This document shows positions 11,845 through 23,125 of a stretch of DNA of 64,000 nt, piece by piece. Both the position numbers and the translations under genes were made by a program. Source of the DNA: Orobanche coerulescens (taxonomy: Eukaryota; Streptophyta; Magnoliopsida; Lamiales; Orobanchaceae); the NCBI GenBank assembly GCA_033398695.1, contig JAWKAU010000045.1, positions 372,001-436,000 of the forward strand, written 5' to 3'. Each line of letters begins with the position of its first letter. Within the stretch, counting starts at the first letter, position 1. A model generated the notes under the pieces. That model worked only from the letters and a program-made list of their open reading frames with translations. It was not told the DNA's origin and ran no database searches.

Positions 11845-12095
11845 GTGCGAAACGGCGGTGAAAACGGCGCTGCCGAGCGCCGTGTCCTGCGCCGGGTCGG
11901 CCAGGACTAGCAGGCCTGCCGAGACACGGCCGAGAACCCGTGCAAGTTTTGCGCCGGGTGATGCGCCATGTCGAACACGACCGAGACATACGCGCAGGCG
12001 TCTTGCGCTGGGTGTTGCGCCGTGTCGGTCAGGTCGCGCACTGACCCGCAACCCGGCAGAAGACACGGCGCTGGTCTGGGCCGTTTGCTGCGCTG
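11845..12095. repeat. Palindromic word array, GACACGGCGC/GCGCCGTGTC type (LTR E)
   Basis: GC-rich cluster of words such as GGCGCTG, GCGCCGTGTC, GACACGG and GCGCCGGG in both orientations, ending 13 bp before TATAAATATGGCAGGACAG. The same word is used by family H. Confidence 0.75.
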
Positions 12096-12100
12096 TGTTC

Positions 12101-12130
12101 GGCACGGGTATAAATATGGCAGGACAGTCG
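12101..12130 (+). promoter_or_regulatory. Putative core promoter of LTR E
   Basis: TATAAATA at 12109-12116 followed by GGCAGGACAG. Families F and H have TATAAATAGGACAG, and B has TATATATGACAG, at the same place beside their arrays. Confidence 0.6.
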
Positions 12131-13224
12131 GGTTTACACCCATTTTTCTATTCCTTATATTCCCTTTCCGCGGCTGGAGCATCGAGGGTACGAGGAGATG
12201 TTGTTCCACTATAAATCCACGAAATTCCTGAGTCCATAACATCGATTAATCATTCCATAACTTGCTCCGATCGATCGAATCAAGGCAAGTTTTCCTAAAA
12301 TCCTACTTTTGTGTAAATTTGGGGTTTTACTTGATTTTGTCCGTTTAATCCGAAATAACTTAGAATAGTTATGGATTGATGATTGTTAAGTTGTATTATA
12401 TCAAATTCCTTGTGATTCCGCAGTTGGATTGCCGAGGATTCGTCGTTTTATTGAGTTTCTTATCGACGCGTTGATGGTGTTCGATAAAATGTCATAAAGG
12501 GGATTCGGGCGTTCTATGATTATTCTTCCTCGTTGGTTCGTTAATTGATTGATGGTATGATGTTAGGGTCAGATTCCTCGCAAAGAACTCGAGTCGGAAC
12601 CCTTCCGTTCGTCGTTTTCTTCAAGCTTTCCGATCGTGGGTGTATTCATTGTCTTCGCCGGAGAATTGTAGGTGTTCGAGGTTTCCGGTTGAGCCGTGTT
12701 CTTTGGAGTGTCTGGTATCAATTATCGAGGCAAGTATCTTTCCCATACATTACGTGTTTTGTGGATATAATGTTGTTAATCGCCGATATGTGCTAAATAA
12801 ATATTTATAACCATTTTTCAAAAGAATCAGTATATTTACTATCATGGTTTTCTTAAAGGTGACCCGTGTGTTTCAGGAATTAATATGCTTAATTGAATAT
12901 GTGTGCTAGTGTTGAGTATAGGATCGTCTTACTTCTGTATGATGTCATTATGTAGGATTATGTCGTCGGTAAATGTAAAGTTAAATTCTTTGTTAAGATG
13001 GGTGCGTGGAGTCACGTGGTTATCGATGAATATGTGAGTTTGTGTGACATTGGTTGTGTCGTTTCGGTGCTGTTGAGATATTGTGTTTCTGTGTAGATTG
13101 CTATAGTTCTGGGTCGTGAATATGTGTTGCCTAATTTGGCCATTCTAGCAGTACCTCGACTATATATATTGTGTTTGACTCTCGTGGTTTGTGTTTTTGG
13201 AATTTGATCTAATGAGGGTTGTAA

Positions 13225-13390
13225 GGTTATTCTCGGGGTACTCTCACCTGGGGTCGCTCGACGGGGCGCACAGGGACTTGACCATGTGGTCTTGCGCGAG
13301 AGTTACTTTCGAGTGGGCATTCTCACCTGTGGTCGCCCGACGGGGCGCACAGGGACTTGGCCGAGTGGTCTTGCGCGAGAATTACCAGAG
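13225..13390 (+). repeat. Two ~85-bp tandem repeats in LTR E
   Basis: Each unit contains TCTCACCTG, GGTCG, CCGACGGGGCGCACAGGGAC and TTGCGCGAGA. The CGACGGG core also sits in the tandem repeats of families B, F and H. Confidence 0.85.
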
Positions 13391-13876
13391 TGTTTGTACT
13401 GTTGATTAATTATGATATATCCGGAGTATCACAATGCCTTGTGCTTGGAGTCATGAGACATTATATTAAGTCTTGGTGTTTGGCTAGAATGGCATAAGTG
13501 AAATATGTGGTGTGTAATTGTCTGTGGTAATGATTTGAATCGAGCCGGTTGGGTCGTGGACCCTGTGTTTCGTTATCGGATTTGTATTTTGGGAAAATAA
13601 GCTCCGGGCTGTGACCCTAAGTGGTTTTCGATAAGTTGAGAATTATTCAATTACTTATGTTTTTGAAAACTCCCGAGGTCTTGAATTGATTTTCAAAATG
13701 ACCACTCATTTCATTTATACGTTTACGGTTTGAACTATTTTATTTAAATGAGAAATATCGGGAAGTCTTTTGTCTTGGCTGAGTTGCAGTTTATTCAAAT
13801 TATTGTATTCTCGGAATGTGTTGTGTATGGCTCGTTTTTGCACTTTATACTTGCACTAGCGAAATAGTGGAGTTTT

Positions 13877-13922
13877 GCTAACCCCCGAGTAATCGGGGGG
13901 TGGATATCTGTATTTTGTCCAG
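13877..13922 (+). promoter_or_regulatory. Branch-site/hairpin/CAG module of LTR E
   Basis: CTAAC at 13878-13882, then ACCCCCGAG...CGGGGGG able to pair, a T-rich stretch (TGTATTTTGTC) and CAG at 13920-13922. Looks like a plant 3' splice site; see the matching modules in A, B, C, D, F and H. Confidence 0.6.
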
Positions 13923-14889
13923 GTACATGCAGGATTTTGGGAGCAAGTCACAGGATCGGTACAAGGGATGATGAAAGACGAATGATACTAATCACACGAA
14001 GGCCAGTTTTAGGTTCAGTTAGTCGAAGTCCATTGTATTGTCTTTTCCGCTGTCTTATTGTTTGTTGTTTACAAGTATTCTAACCTTGCGTGGGTATGAG
14101 TCTGGATGAGTTTATGTATTTTGATTTGTAAGTGACTGACGAAAGACCTAATCGGTCTAATGATTCGTGGTTTTGTCATGTCGGTATGTAATGCAATGTG
14201 TTGTTTCGATGTCTAGCCTGGTGGATCCTCCCATAGAGGGTCTGCGGCGTGTAATATTCTCGGTCTGTTTCTGGGGGTGTTACATGAACTTGCACAATTT
14301 CTTCTAATTCTACATTCTCTATTACTTCAACAACGTCTTCTATTTCTACATTCTCTGTAGAACCATTGCCTTCAACAGTTTTCTGGTACAAATTTTCAAT
14401 ATCTTCCAATCCTTCTAATCCTTCACCATCAACAGTATTTCCGATATCTCCCTCCACACAGGAATCAAGTTGAATTTTGCCCTCATTTGCAGATTTTGAA
14501 GATGATTCCACCTTTTCATCAATTGTGTTATTGAACTGCAGTTTCTTTCTTGTACTGATTCTTCGTGCATTCTGAAGTTGCATGTCTTTGATTGTCACGT
14601 ACTTGTGCTTTGCCTCTTTAGATTTAAGAGAACTTAGCCTTGGCCTTACTATAACATGTGGTTGCTGTAACACCCCAAACTAGGCGGATATTACAGTGCC
14701 GTGGACCCCCGACTGGGACCCACCAGGCGAGTGAAAATGAATGAAATACACAGGGTAAGTGTAGTATCGAACCACATTACATCATTAATTACTCCGATGA
14801 GGAGTTTCATACAACACACCCATGATAATATAGAATACGTGTATATTTTATATGAAGATAAAACATACGACACTGAATAAAATGAGTAT

Positions 14890-15018
14890 TCAAACGGAAG
14901 TCTGCAGCGGAAATAAAATAAAGAAAACATGAGTGAATGAAAAGGACTGGGGCCCCTTACTAGTATCACTGGGACTCCTCGCCGTCAACGTTCTCTTCCC
15001 GTGCCTTAGCCTTGCCAT
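14890..15018 (-). CDS. Mini-ORF after the CAG in LTR C (42 aa), doubtful
   Basis: ATG lies 4 bases after the module's CAG. The first 22 codons (MARLRHGKRTLTARSPSDTS...) match the mini-ORF in the same place in LTR D1 (56616-56720), differing at few residues. It could be a leader peptide of the spliced transcript or simply conserved DNA. No known family. Confidence 0.3.
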   Translation of the reverse strand: MARLRHGKRTLTARSPSDTSKGPQSFSFTHVFFILFPLQTSV

Positions 15019-15021
15019 GAC

Positions 15022-15050
15022 CTGAAAACAAAATTCCCCAACGGGGTCAG
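15022..15050 (-). promoter_or_regulatory. Branch-site/hairpin/CAG module of LTR C
   Basis: On the minus strand CTGAC, CCCGTTGGGG hairpin, AATTTTGTTTT and CAG. Nearly identical to the D module. Confidence 0.6.
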
Positions 15051-16301
15051 TTACACAGAATAACAATCCTCAAGAGTTGAACAATCACAATCGTGTTGAA
15101 AACATACGCAATTAAACATGCTATATGAATCAACTAACAGTACGGCTCAAAGAATGGCGCCGCACTACGCACGGGATGGAAATGTGTCCGTGCACAAGCC
15201 ACCAATGAGTATCGATCGAATACACGTGTGGTCTTGTACCTAATCAGTCTCACGAAGTGATCGTCTCGTGTGCACAGTCCAATGTGAGGCCAACAACCAA
15301 CACATGACTTTATATGTGCCTGACATGAAAATCCTACACATACCAACCGGAACGCCAGTATGACCCGGAATGCCACGATATAACAAAAGTGACATCGAAA
15401 ATCAATAATGACTCACCAAGATGAAATGATAGTGAAATGAATGACAGCTCAATGAAATGATTGGAACCGTTGTTCCTCATAAATGAGGTGATTAAGTGAC
15501 AATTACAAGTCTCAATACGGTTAGTACTTTATGAATGAATTATGATTATGAATGAACGACAATGAAAGGAATGAATATCCTTTTAACCGAGTAAGAATTA
15601 ACTTACACAACACCGATGAAGAATGTCCGTCCACGAACAACGTCCTAAATGAGATGTCGGTCGCTCGAACAACCTTGAATAACACAATTATCAACAACTC
15701 GCTTAATATGCAAACCAAAAGTGATCATAACCAACTCAAGATGTCGATACAATAAATCCAAACTCATTGAGGCATTTCGACAAACACCTTGAAAACAAAC
15801 TCCCTTCTTAAACAACTAAACCCATTTGTATCAAAAACCAACTTCTATTGAATGATCCACACCACCAAAACACCATAATACAATCGATAATCCAAACGAA
15901 ATACTCAAATCGAGTTTACGATATCATTAAATTGCAAAACCCAATTCCAAGTCAACCTTCTAAGTGTTCTTGAGAAAACTTCCAACAATCCGATGATAAC
16001 TCGTAAAAACTCATAATCATATGTATATCCATCACAATTCATGATTATACCATCCAAAACATCATGCTCCAACTCAAAATCGAATTCAAGGGTTGAAGAG
16101 AGTTACCTTAGATTAGGATAAAAAATCCACAAATATGTTGTTGATCCACACTACAACTTGAAGAAGATAAAATCTCTGAGTTTTGATGATGTTGAAACAC
16201 CTCAAAATCGCCCAAAAATCGCCCCAAGGAAGAGAGGAAGAAGTGAAATGAAGAAATAAACTTGTTCCCCTCCAAAAAACACAGATATAGAAGAATCTGC
16301 A

Positions 16302-16415
16302 CTGTGTGCCGCGGCACGGGCTGAGTGTGCCGCGGCACAAGGCCAAAAACGCCCAGCAAAACAGTTTTGTGCCGCGGCCCGGCCAGAAGGGGCCGCGGCC
16401 CGCGGTACAGCCCGC
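16302..16415. repeat. Palindromic word array, GTGCCGCGGCAC type (LTR C)
   Basis: Four copies of GCCGCGGC in 114 bp, two inside the perfect 12-bp palindrome GTGCCGCGGCAC. Ends about 15 bp from a TATA-like CTATATCTG on the minus strand. The related LTR D uses a different word here. Confidence 0.85.
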
Positions 16416-17519
16416 TCCAGCATCAAAAGGCACACGGTGCAGTCTTAGCTATTTCGACCATAACTCCTTCGTTCGGACTCCGATTGACTCACCGTTTGAA
16501 CCATTGGAAAGCTAACTTGATGATCTAAAATATTAAAAAGATTCAGAATTTTTGGAGTTTTAAAGAATTAATGGTGATTTTACAAAGTCGAACTCATACG
16601 TGGAAAAGTCGCTTAAGAACACGGAACTCAACAGAACGACACCGAGATGAACTCGGATGACAAAAAGTGTAGAATTAATCATTCTCGGAATGACGAAACG
16701 GTCACAATAGAGTCTCTAAGATGGACTTCCGCAAAAAAATTAAATTACCGAAAATCAAAATTGCGGATATTACATACTACCCTCCTTAAAAGAAGTTTGA
16801 TCCCGAAACTTAAAACAAACAGGGAGAAACAATATCCCGTCAGGAAAACTCAACGAGATACACAAGAACCGCAAATGTACCCAACAATAGCATGATTCGA
16901 ACAAGAAGGAAATTTGAAATGGCATGAACTCCAATATTACTCGATTGCCTTAGAACGGCTAATCGATGACAATGATACAATGAATGCCTCGGTACCTTTA
17001 ATCGGCTACCGACGACGAAGACGAACGGTGAACATGAATGAATGAACATGATTGATTAATGATTATTAATGAGTGAAAATTCACCGAGTGACAATTACTG
17101 AATGAAAATGAATAAATTTACAATCGGGTATTACAGTTGCATCTGCCTCATTGGTTCAACTCCTTTATCAACATCGCAATCTATGAAAAATTCAAGAGAG
17201 GACTGATTGGTTTCTTTAATGTAGTTACCTAGACTTGCATCATCAGTCACCAAAATCCAACCATTTGTCTATCTTTTCTTCACATATAGCCCCCCAATCC
17301 CCATATAGTTAAGATCATTAACCCACTCCATGAGTACTGAATAGGAGAACAGGTCGGGATCCATTATAAAACAAATAAGTGAGCCACCAGAATACTTGCT
17401 TTTCAAGAATTATCCATTGTGGTGCAATTTTATACTTATTCTTTCATTTGCCATCCTGTTAAATAGTAAACAACAAACAATCAAATTCAGATCTTACTTC
17501 AAAAAGCCAAATTATCACA

Positions 17520-17930
17520 AAAACATTCCAACTCACCAACTATAAACATTTAATCTAATCTGGACAATTAATCTAAAATTCACAAAAACATTCCAACTCA
17601 CAAAATCAGAATATTTAATCTAATGTAGACAATTAATCTAATTTCCATATCACAAGATAAATCCAATTTATGCATTTAACTATCAACAAAACATTTCAAC
17701 TGACCAACTATAAATATTTAGTCTAATTTGGACAATTAATCTAAAATTCACAAAAATATTTCAACTCACAAAATCAGGATATTTAAACTAATGTGGACAA
17801 TTAATCTAATTTCCATATTACAAGATAAATCTAATCTATGCATTTACCTATCAACAAAACATTCCAACTAACCAACTATAAATATTTAATCTAATGTGGA
17901 CAATTAATTTAATTACATATCAGATGAAAT
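17520..17930. repeat. AT-rich ~168-bp tandem repeat in CACTA
   Basis: About 2.4 units. ACCAACTATAAA recurs near 17536, 17702 and 17871, and GGACAATTAATCTAA recurs within units. Lies between the tnp1-like and tnp2-like genes. No coding potential. Confidence 0.8.
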
Positions 17931-17999
17931 GTAATTTATGCTTTTAATATAAGGCACACATGAATCAAATTAAGAAATTAAATTTAATTTACAGATTAA

Positions 18000-20900
18000 G
18001 TCATCATTACCACTTAATCAATTTTCTCTAGATTTTTTAGATGGAATTGGAATTTGTGTTGTAGGGACATCATCTCTGTTCCAACTAACTTCCTCATGTC
18101 GTTTTTTTATTATACTAATATCGTCTTGAATCGCAATATTCTCGCCATCTGCTTCAAATAACTCTCTGGAAAACTTATTAACATAATGCAAATGTTGCTG
18201 CACTTGGGTCGACATAACAAACGGGTCATGTTTCTGACAAAGTTTATTAAAGTTGACTCGAGTGAAACCAAAAGACTTTGTCTCCTCTTGGTACCAAGTG
18301 CACCTAAATAAAACTACACTGAAAGCTCCCCAGTAATCTAGTTATATGATTTCTTCAACCGAACCAAAGTAACTAACATCCCAACTGTGGGGTTTTGGTC
18401 TTTTGAACTAGCAAAGCTAGTGGTCAGGGCAATAGGAAAACACCATTGTTTTGCGTCGTACATTTATGATCTCTCTACTTAGTGTGGAATCTATATACAT
18501 TCACCGCATACCCACTAAATCGCTTCGCCGCTCGATTAGACCCCTTGCTAAGGTAGAAAGTTCTCATGAAACATTCTCCTTTTTTCTGATTTCCTCTTTA
18601 AACCTATGACACACTTCATCCGCATGTGTTCTCGTTTATACCTTTTGGACTGCGCATTATTTTCGAATGATGCTCGATGTTCCCTACAGTTACAATCAAT
18701 AAAAATATGTCAACATTTATTCATGGAAACTGTTATGTACTTGAATTTATAAAACACATATATTATTAATTTGACTTACTCAATTAAATTCTCCACTTCC
18801 TTATGATCATAGTTAAACAGAATGTATCGATGAGCTACATTCCACATCTCTTATGACAAGTGAATATCTTCCCCATTTTTGTTCTTGCCAAAACCAAATA
18901 GGATACCAATCTACTTCTACACTCTCTGTTCATCATCATTTAAAAATCGGGCACAAAATGTTAAACATTCATCAGCCAAGTAACCCTCTGCCATGGACCC
19001 TTATGGTTTGCTCTTATTGCGAACGTATCTCTTCAATTTACCTAGATAACGCTCGATTGCATACATCCAACTTAGGTGCACTGGACCGCCAAGTTCAATT
19101 TCCTTATATAGATGCACTAGCAAGTGAACCATAATATCAAAAATGAAGGTGGAAAAATTATTTCTAATCGGCAAAGTATATCGACAATCTCTTGTTGTAA
19201 CTTCTTTATATCATCTGGCTCGATAACTTTGGCACATATACCTCGTAAGAACTGGCCTAGTTTAATCAAGGGTACTGTAACCTCGGGCTTTAGTGTTTTT
19301 TTCACAGTATATTGTAACAGGTACGGCATAATAACATGTGCATCATGGCTCTTGTAGCCCATAACTTTTCTGTCATTGACTTGCACACATCGACTGATAT
19401 TGGAAGCAAAACCATAAGGCAGCTTAGCATTTTCAGTACATTGCAAAACATGACTTTCTCTTTATTTGTCATGTCAAAGTTTGTTGCCTTAATTTCAAGG
19501 TGTTTTCCATCAGCTGAGGTAGTCGGATGAAGAACCTTTCGAATACACATTTGTTGCAAGTCTAATCGGGCATTTATATGGTCTTTTGTCTTACCCCCAA
19601 TATTTAACAAAGTGCCAAGAATACTATCAAAAATATTCTTTTCTATATACATGACATCGAGGTTATGTTGAATTGCATTATCATTCCAGTATGGCAAGTT
19701 AAAAAGTTTTGACTTCTTATGTCATGGGTTCGTATCACAACTAACTTTTCATTTCCTCTTTTTACCCCCTCCAAAATTACTTTCTTAACCTTCCAACTAT
19801 TCTGCAATCTCCCTTCCAGATAATATTTTAGGACTTTCCACAAGCTCAACATCACCATTAAATCTTTTCTTATCTAATCTCCATTTGTGGCTGGGATTTA
19901 GAAATCTTCTTTGATTCATGTAACAACATTTCCTACTGTGTTTCAAATACATTCATGATGTCTCATAATTGCATACCGGACATGCCAGTTTGCCTATTGT
20001 GCTCCAACCAGACAACATTGCATATCCCGGAAAGTCACTGATGATCTATAACACACCCGCGCGTAACATAAATGTTTGATCTAGCAATGCATCATAAGTA
20101 TCCACTCCTGTATCCCATAATTGTTTCAACTCTACAACTAAAGGCTACATATACACATCGATATTATTACCAGGATCATTCGGGACAGATATTAAGGTTG
20201 AGAGAATTAAATTCTCTGGTTTCATGCATAACCATGGGGGGAGGCTGTAGTTCACCACTACAATTGGCTATGTGCTATGGGTTGTAGTCATTGTACGATA
20301 AGGGTTGAACCCATCAGAAGCTAACACCAATCTAACATTTCGATTTTCTTTTGAAAAATGTGGGAATTTGGTGTCCATCATCTTCCAACCTTCACCATTA
20401 GTCGGATTTCGTAACTTCCCATATTTATTACGCCCTACGACATGCCCGGTCATAAGGTTAGAGAAATATTTGCACATAAACATCCATGGTATCCTTGGCG
20501 TCAATGGAAAACATCACATCACTTTTGCAGGAATTTTTGTTGTCAGATTCCTTTGCTGCAACTTTCCACCTAGATACACCACATATTTTACAAATAACTT
20601 CATTTTTATTTTCACCCCAATAAATTATGCAGTCGTATAGACATGCGTGTATCTTTTCATAATCAAGACCCATATCTTTGATGATATTTTTAGAAGAATT
20701 AAAAGAGGTTGGTATGCCAGCATCAGGAAAAGCCTCTTTTATTAACTGTAAAATATCACCAAGCACAGACTCGGTGATTCCATGACTGCATTTTCAGTGG
20801 TAAAGCAAAAACTTAGTCTAGAAAATTTCTTACATCCAGGATACAAAGGTTGTTTTCCATCCTGGATAAGACCGTAAAATTTCTTCGGATCTGCATTAGG

Positions 20901-21233
20901 TCCCACATTTTTGTAAGTAACATTCAGCATCTCGTCAAGATTATCTTCAAAACCTATACTTGTTTCATAGTCCATTTCTTTAGTGTTGTCCTTCCAACTT
21001 GACACATCATAAATCACTTGTTCAAATGTCGGAGAAAGTCCGTTGCAAAGTAGATGGTCATATACATCATCTATACTCCACCAGTGGTGATTATAGCATA
21101 GTTTATATGGACACCTTAATTCGTTTCTGACGGCGAATTTGCTCATTCCATTTTCCACAAAAAGTTTAACCCCATTCATATATTCTTCACTATACTTTGG
21201 TTATTTCAACCACGTACTGCTTTTATCCATCAT
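18000..21233 (-). pseudogene. CACTA tnp2-like transposase, frameshifted
   Basis: Enzyme that cuts and rejoins CACTA ends. Domains on the minus strand: transposase-associated N-terminal domain (MDKSSTWLK at 21230, then a stop; LRCPYKLCYNHHWWSIDDVY near 21110); tnp2 core (DMGLDYEKIHACLYDCIIYW and CKICGVSRWK, 20700-20560; LVLASDGFNPYRTM near 20330; PYWNDNAIQHNLDVMYIEKN near 19680); DUF4218 (SHDAHVIMPYLLQ near 19350; GGPVHLSWMYAIERYLGKLK near 19040, then a stop); DUF4216-like end (FGFTRVNFNKLC near 18250, then QVQQHLHYVNKFSRE). At least four frame changes and several stops, so non-functional. Family assignment is secure. Confidence 0.88.
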
Positions 21234-22335
21234 AACTACACAATATTTTCATACATTATGGACTAACAGAAAATTAACCAAGTACATATTAGGTACATAG
21301 TAGTCAGACATATAAATAGAACAATATATAAGTGTATAACTAGTCATTTAAGTTATTACAAGAAATTCTATATGATCATTGAACCATTTATGAATTATGA
21401 TTATATCTCTCAATATTACAATATTGCAAGAAATCTAATTTATCTCTCATTACAACCCCCTATTGACCAAATTTAGCCCAAAAGCACCTAATTAGTTTAG
21501 GACATCACAAGCAGCCTATAACTAGAAATAAAACTAAAATTATAATCACTAGGTATATTTGTACCAACTGCTAGATTGTACACAGTTGACACTAATTGCT
21601 CTAATTACTGTGAAAATCAAGATTAAAACATCTTATTGCTATTAATATAAAATCAAGACTAGAAAAATCTAATATTATCCAAGTTTCTATTTAAACCTGT
21701 ACAATCAATGACTTATGACTGTTTAAAAGATCTATCTAATATGTACCTAGAAACACATGAGATTTTTAACTTTGAATTTTCTCATTTGTGTTAGAACATT
21801 TCTAAAAGACCAATCACAAGAAAATCTAGTGAATCTAACTTTCTACTTATAGGCTGCTGTAATATTCTTAAACAAGCACTCATATCAGCCTATAAATTTA
21901 GACAAAACTCTGCCAGATATAAAAACTGTAACAAACAATAATAAAGTCCCCAGGCACTAAATTACATCAAAATTACTAGTTACATGAGCAAGGGGCAGGG
22001 GACAACAGGGAAACAGCACAAACAAAAACTAAGTATTGAAAACCACTACTTCAACTAAGAATGTATAAATCTGCAGGCCACTGATGAGCAAGGGGCAGGG
22101 GACAGCAAAATCCACTAATTCAACTGAAAATGCTTTCAATTAAGAGAACATATTCAACTAAGTTACATGTACAGGCCATAGTACTACCTTCACAATTAAT
22201 CCGCAGGCCATAGTATCACATATACACTAGAACCAATACTAACAATGCACGAGAAACAATGCACATAGAGAGAGTTACATATACACTACGCATATACACT
22301 AACAATGCACGCAATGACTTTATACACAGATTTAC
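21234..22335 (-). repeat. CACTA 5' flank with subterminal-type repeats
   Basis: No gene. Direct repeats: GAGCAAGGGGCAGGGGACA at about 21986 and 22085, CAGGCCATAGTA at about 22172 and 22205, and CATATACACTA / AACAATGCAC words several times at 22215-22310. Clustered short repeats beside a terminus are usual in CACTA elements. The terminus itself is not seen; the family B LTR starts at 22336. Confidence 0.5.
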
Positions 22336-22670
22336 TGTAACACCCCCAATCCGCTCAGGGATATTACACGCCGTAGAACCTTTCCTCAAGGATCTACCAG
22401 GCTGGTAACGACATATAACAATTCAACCATGCCTTTAAGGCTAAAATGACTCAGTAGACCGATTTGGTCTTTCAACAAATACATACAACTCAAATACAAC
22501 TCATGCCCACGCAGGGGTCAAAATACAACCACACCCGTACAACGGGAAAATATACTGCAGCGGAAAAGAAAATACAACTAGACCAATACGACAGCAACGA
22601 ATCCTCGTGTGATTAGTATCGTTCATCTTTCATCATCCTTCGTGCCGACCCTGTGCTATGCTCCCAAAAC

Positions 22671-22716
22671 CTGAAAGCAAAAATAGACATCCACCCCCCG
22701 AATACTCGGGGGTTAG
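22671..22716 (-). promoter_or_regulatory. Branch-site/hairpin/CAG module of LTR B1
   Basis: Minus strand: CTAAC, CCCCCGAG...CGGGGGG hairpin, then CTATTTTTGCTTTCAG. Confidence 0.6.
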
Positions 22717-23125
22717 CAAAACTCCACTGTTTCGCTAGTGCAAGTACAAGTGCAAAAATACGAGCCATACAATTCACATTCCACGAATAACAATAACCAG
22801 GAATCATCAAAGATCTAAACGTAATGAAAAGTACTTCCCGAGGCAAGAGTTTGGGTAAAACATTCCGAAACCGAAAGACCACAACTAAGGGGAACAATTT
22901 GTAAAACAGTTTAAAATGCCATCGAGAGTTTTAATAGAAAACAATTTTGGATTATCAAATCCTAAGCTTTCCAAAATCAACAGGGTCACAGCCCAAAGGT
23001 TTTGTTTTCGCAAATAGAAAACCAACAGCAATACACAGGGTTAAAGCCCATGTCACGTGTCTTCGGCGGACATAAAATAATCGCCCAAGATACGTAAACC
23101 TTGGTCACCAAAAATACAACATCAA

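Larger units (their letters stand above)
11580..14284 (+). repeat. Solo LTR E (2705 bp), TSD TGAAC
   Basis: Begins TGTAATACCCGAG and ends GGGTGTTACA, flanked by TGAAC at 11575-11579 and 14285-14289. No primer site or coding region is attached, so it is a solo LTR left by LTR-LTR recombination. Parts in sense order: word array 11845-12095, TATAAATA at 12109-12116, donor-like GAGGCAAGTATC near 12728, tandem repeat 13225-13390, branch-site/hairpin module 13877-13922. The last 50 bp match the inverted start of family B, so E and B are related. The proline/arginine-rich ORFs at 11640-12240 are artefacts of the GC-rich array. Confidence 0.95.
14666..17135 (-). repeat. LTR C (2470 bp), chimeric solo LTR, TSD GTTGC
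   Basis: Flanked by GTTGC at 14661-14665 and 17136-17140. Both ends match the chromovirus D LTR in reverse: left TGTAACACCCCAAACTAGGC, right CGGGTATTACA. In the U3 part, 16575-16870 instead resembles the end of family B: LTR start GCGGATATTACA at 16774, then polypurine tract and AGTTT...GAAACT. So a second LTR-start/polypurine junction lies within it. Also present: array 16302-16415, TATA-like CTATATCTG near 16285, branch-site module 15022-15050, and a mini-ORF conserved with D. Confidence 0.9.
10457..17364 (-). pseudogene. CACTA tnp1/Ptta-like gene, split by two LTRs
   Basis: The start is the ATG at 17362-17364 (MDPDLFSYSVLMEWVNDL), with a PB1-like N-terminal domain as in many plant transposon proteins and one in-frame TAG near 17270. 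The frame reaches the C insertion at 17136, resumes at 14665 (QQPHVIVRPRLSS), runs through an acidic Glu/Val-rich part to 14290, and resumes after the E insertion at 11574 (GLCNYEMQKNKK). Skipping each LTR plus one TSD copy leaves the frame open. A further exon-like block at 10711-10457 (MDHVHTRKEKREIKLNARDQ ... ELGHFIGTTVRQYV ... EEEDFLWQYV) matches the C-terminal Plant_tran/Ptta domain. Between 11290 and 10711 introns or decay remain unresolved. Probable role: DNA-binding partner of the transposase. Confidence 0.75.
10340..22335 (-). mobile_element. CACTA (En/Spm) DNA transposon, decayed, with two solo LTRs inside
   Basis: Minus-strand order: tnp2-like transposase (21233 to about 18000), then a tnp1/Ptta-like gene (17364 to 10457). 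That pair is typical of plant CACTA elements. Solo LTR E (11580-14284) and LTR C (14666-17135) are later insertions with 5-bp duplications. Short repeats at 21980-22330 look like a subterminal region. I could not find CACTA termini: the right one is probably lost at the family B insertion (22336) and the left one is not evident near 10340-10450. Both genes carry stops and frameshifts. Confidence 0.85.

Noticed and set aside
11640..12240. Several overlapping Arg/Pro/Ala-rich ORFs on both strands in LTR E
   Set aside because: They arise from the GC-rich word array, which lacks stop codons in all frames; no start context or family similarity.
15134..15755. Short ORFs in LTR C similar to frames in LTR D2
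   Set aside because: Similarity is at DNA level between related LTRs, frames are broken in D1, and they overlap donor-like and U5 sequence.
22215..22330. CACTA terminal inverted repeat at the right edge
   Set aside because: CACTA-containing words occur (ATACACTA), but no terminus with a 3-bp duplication or matching left end could be found.
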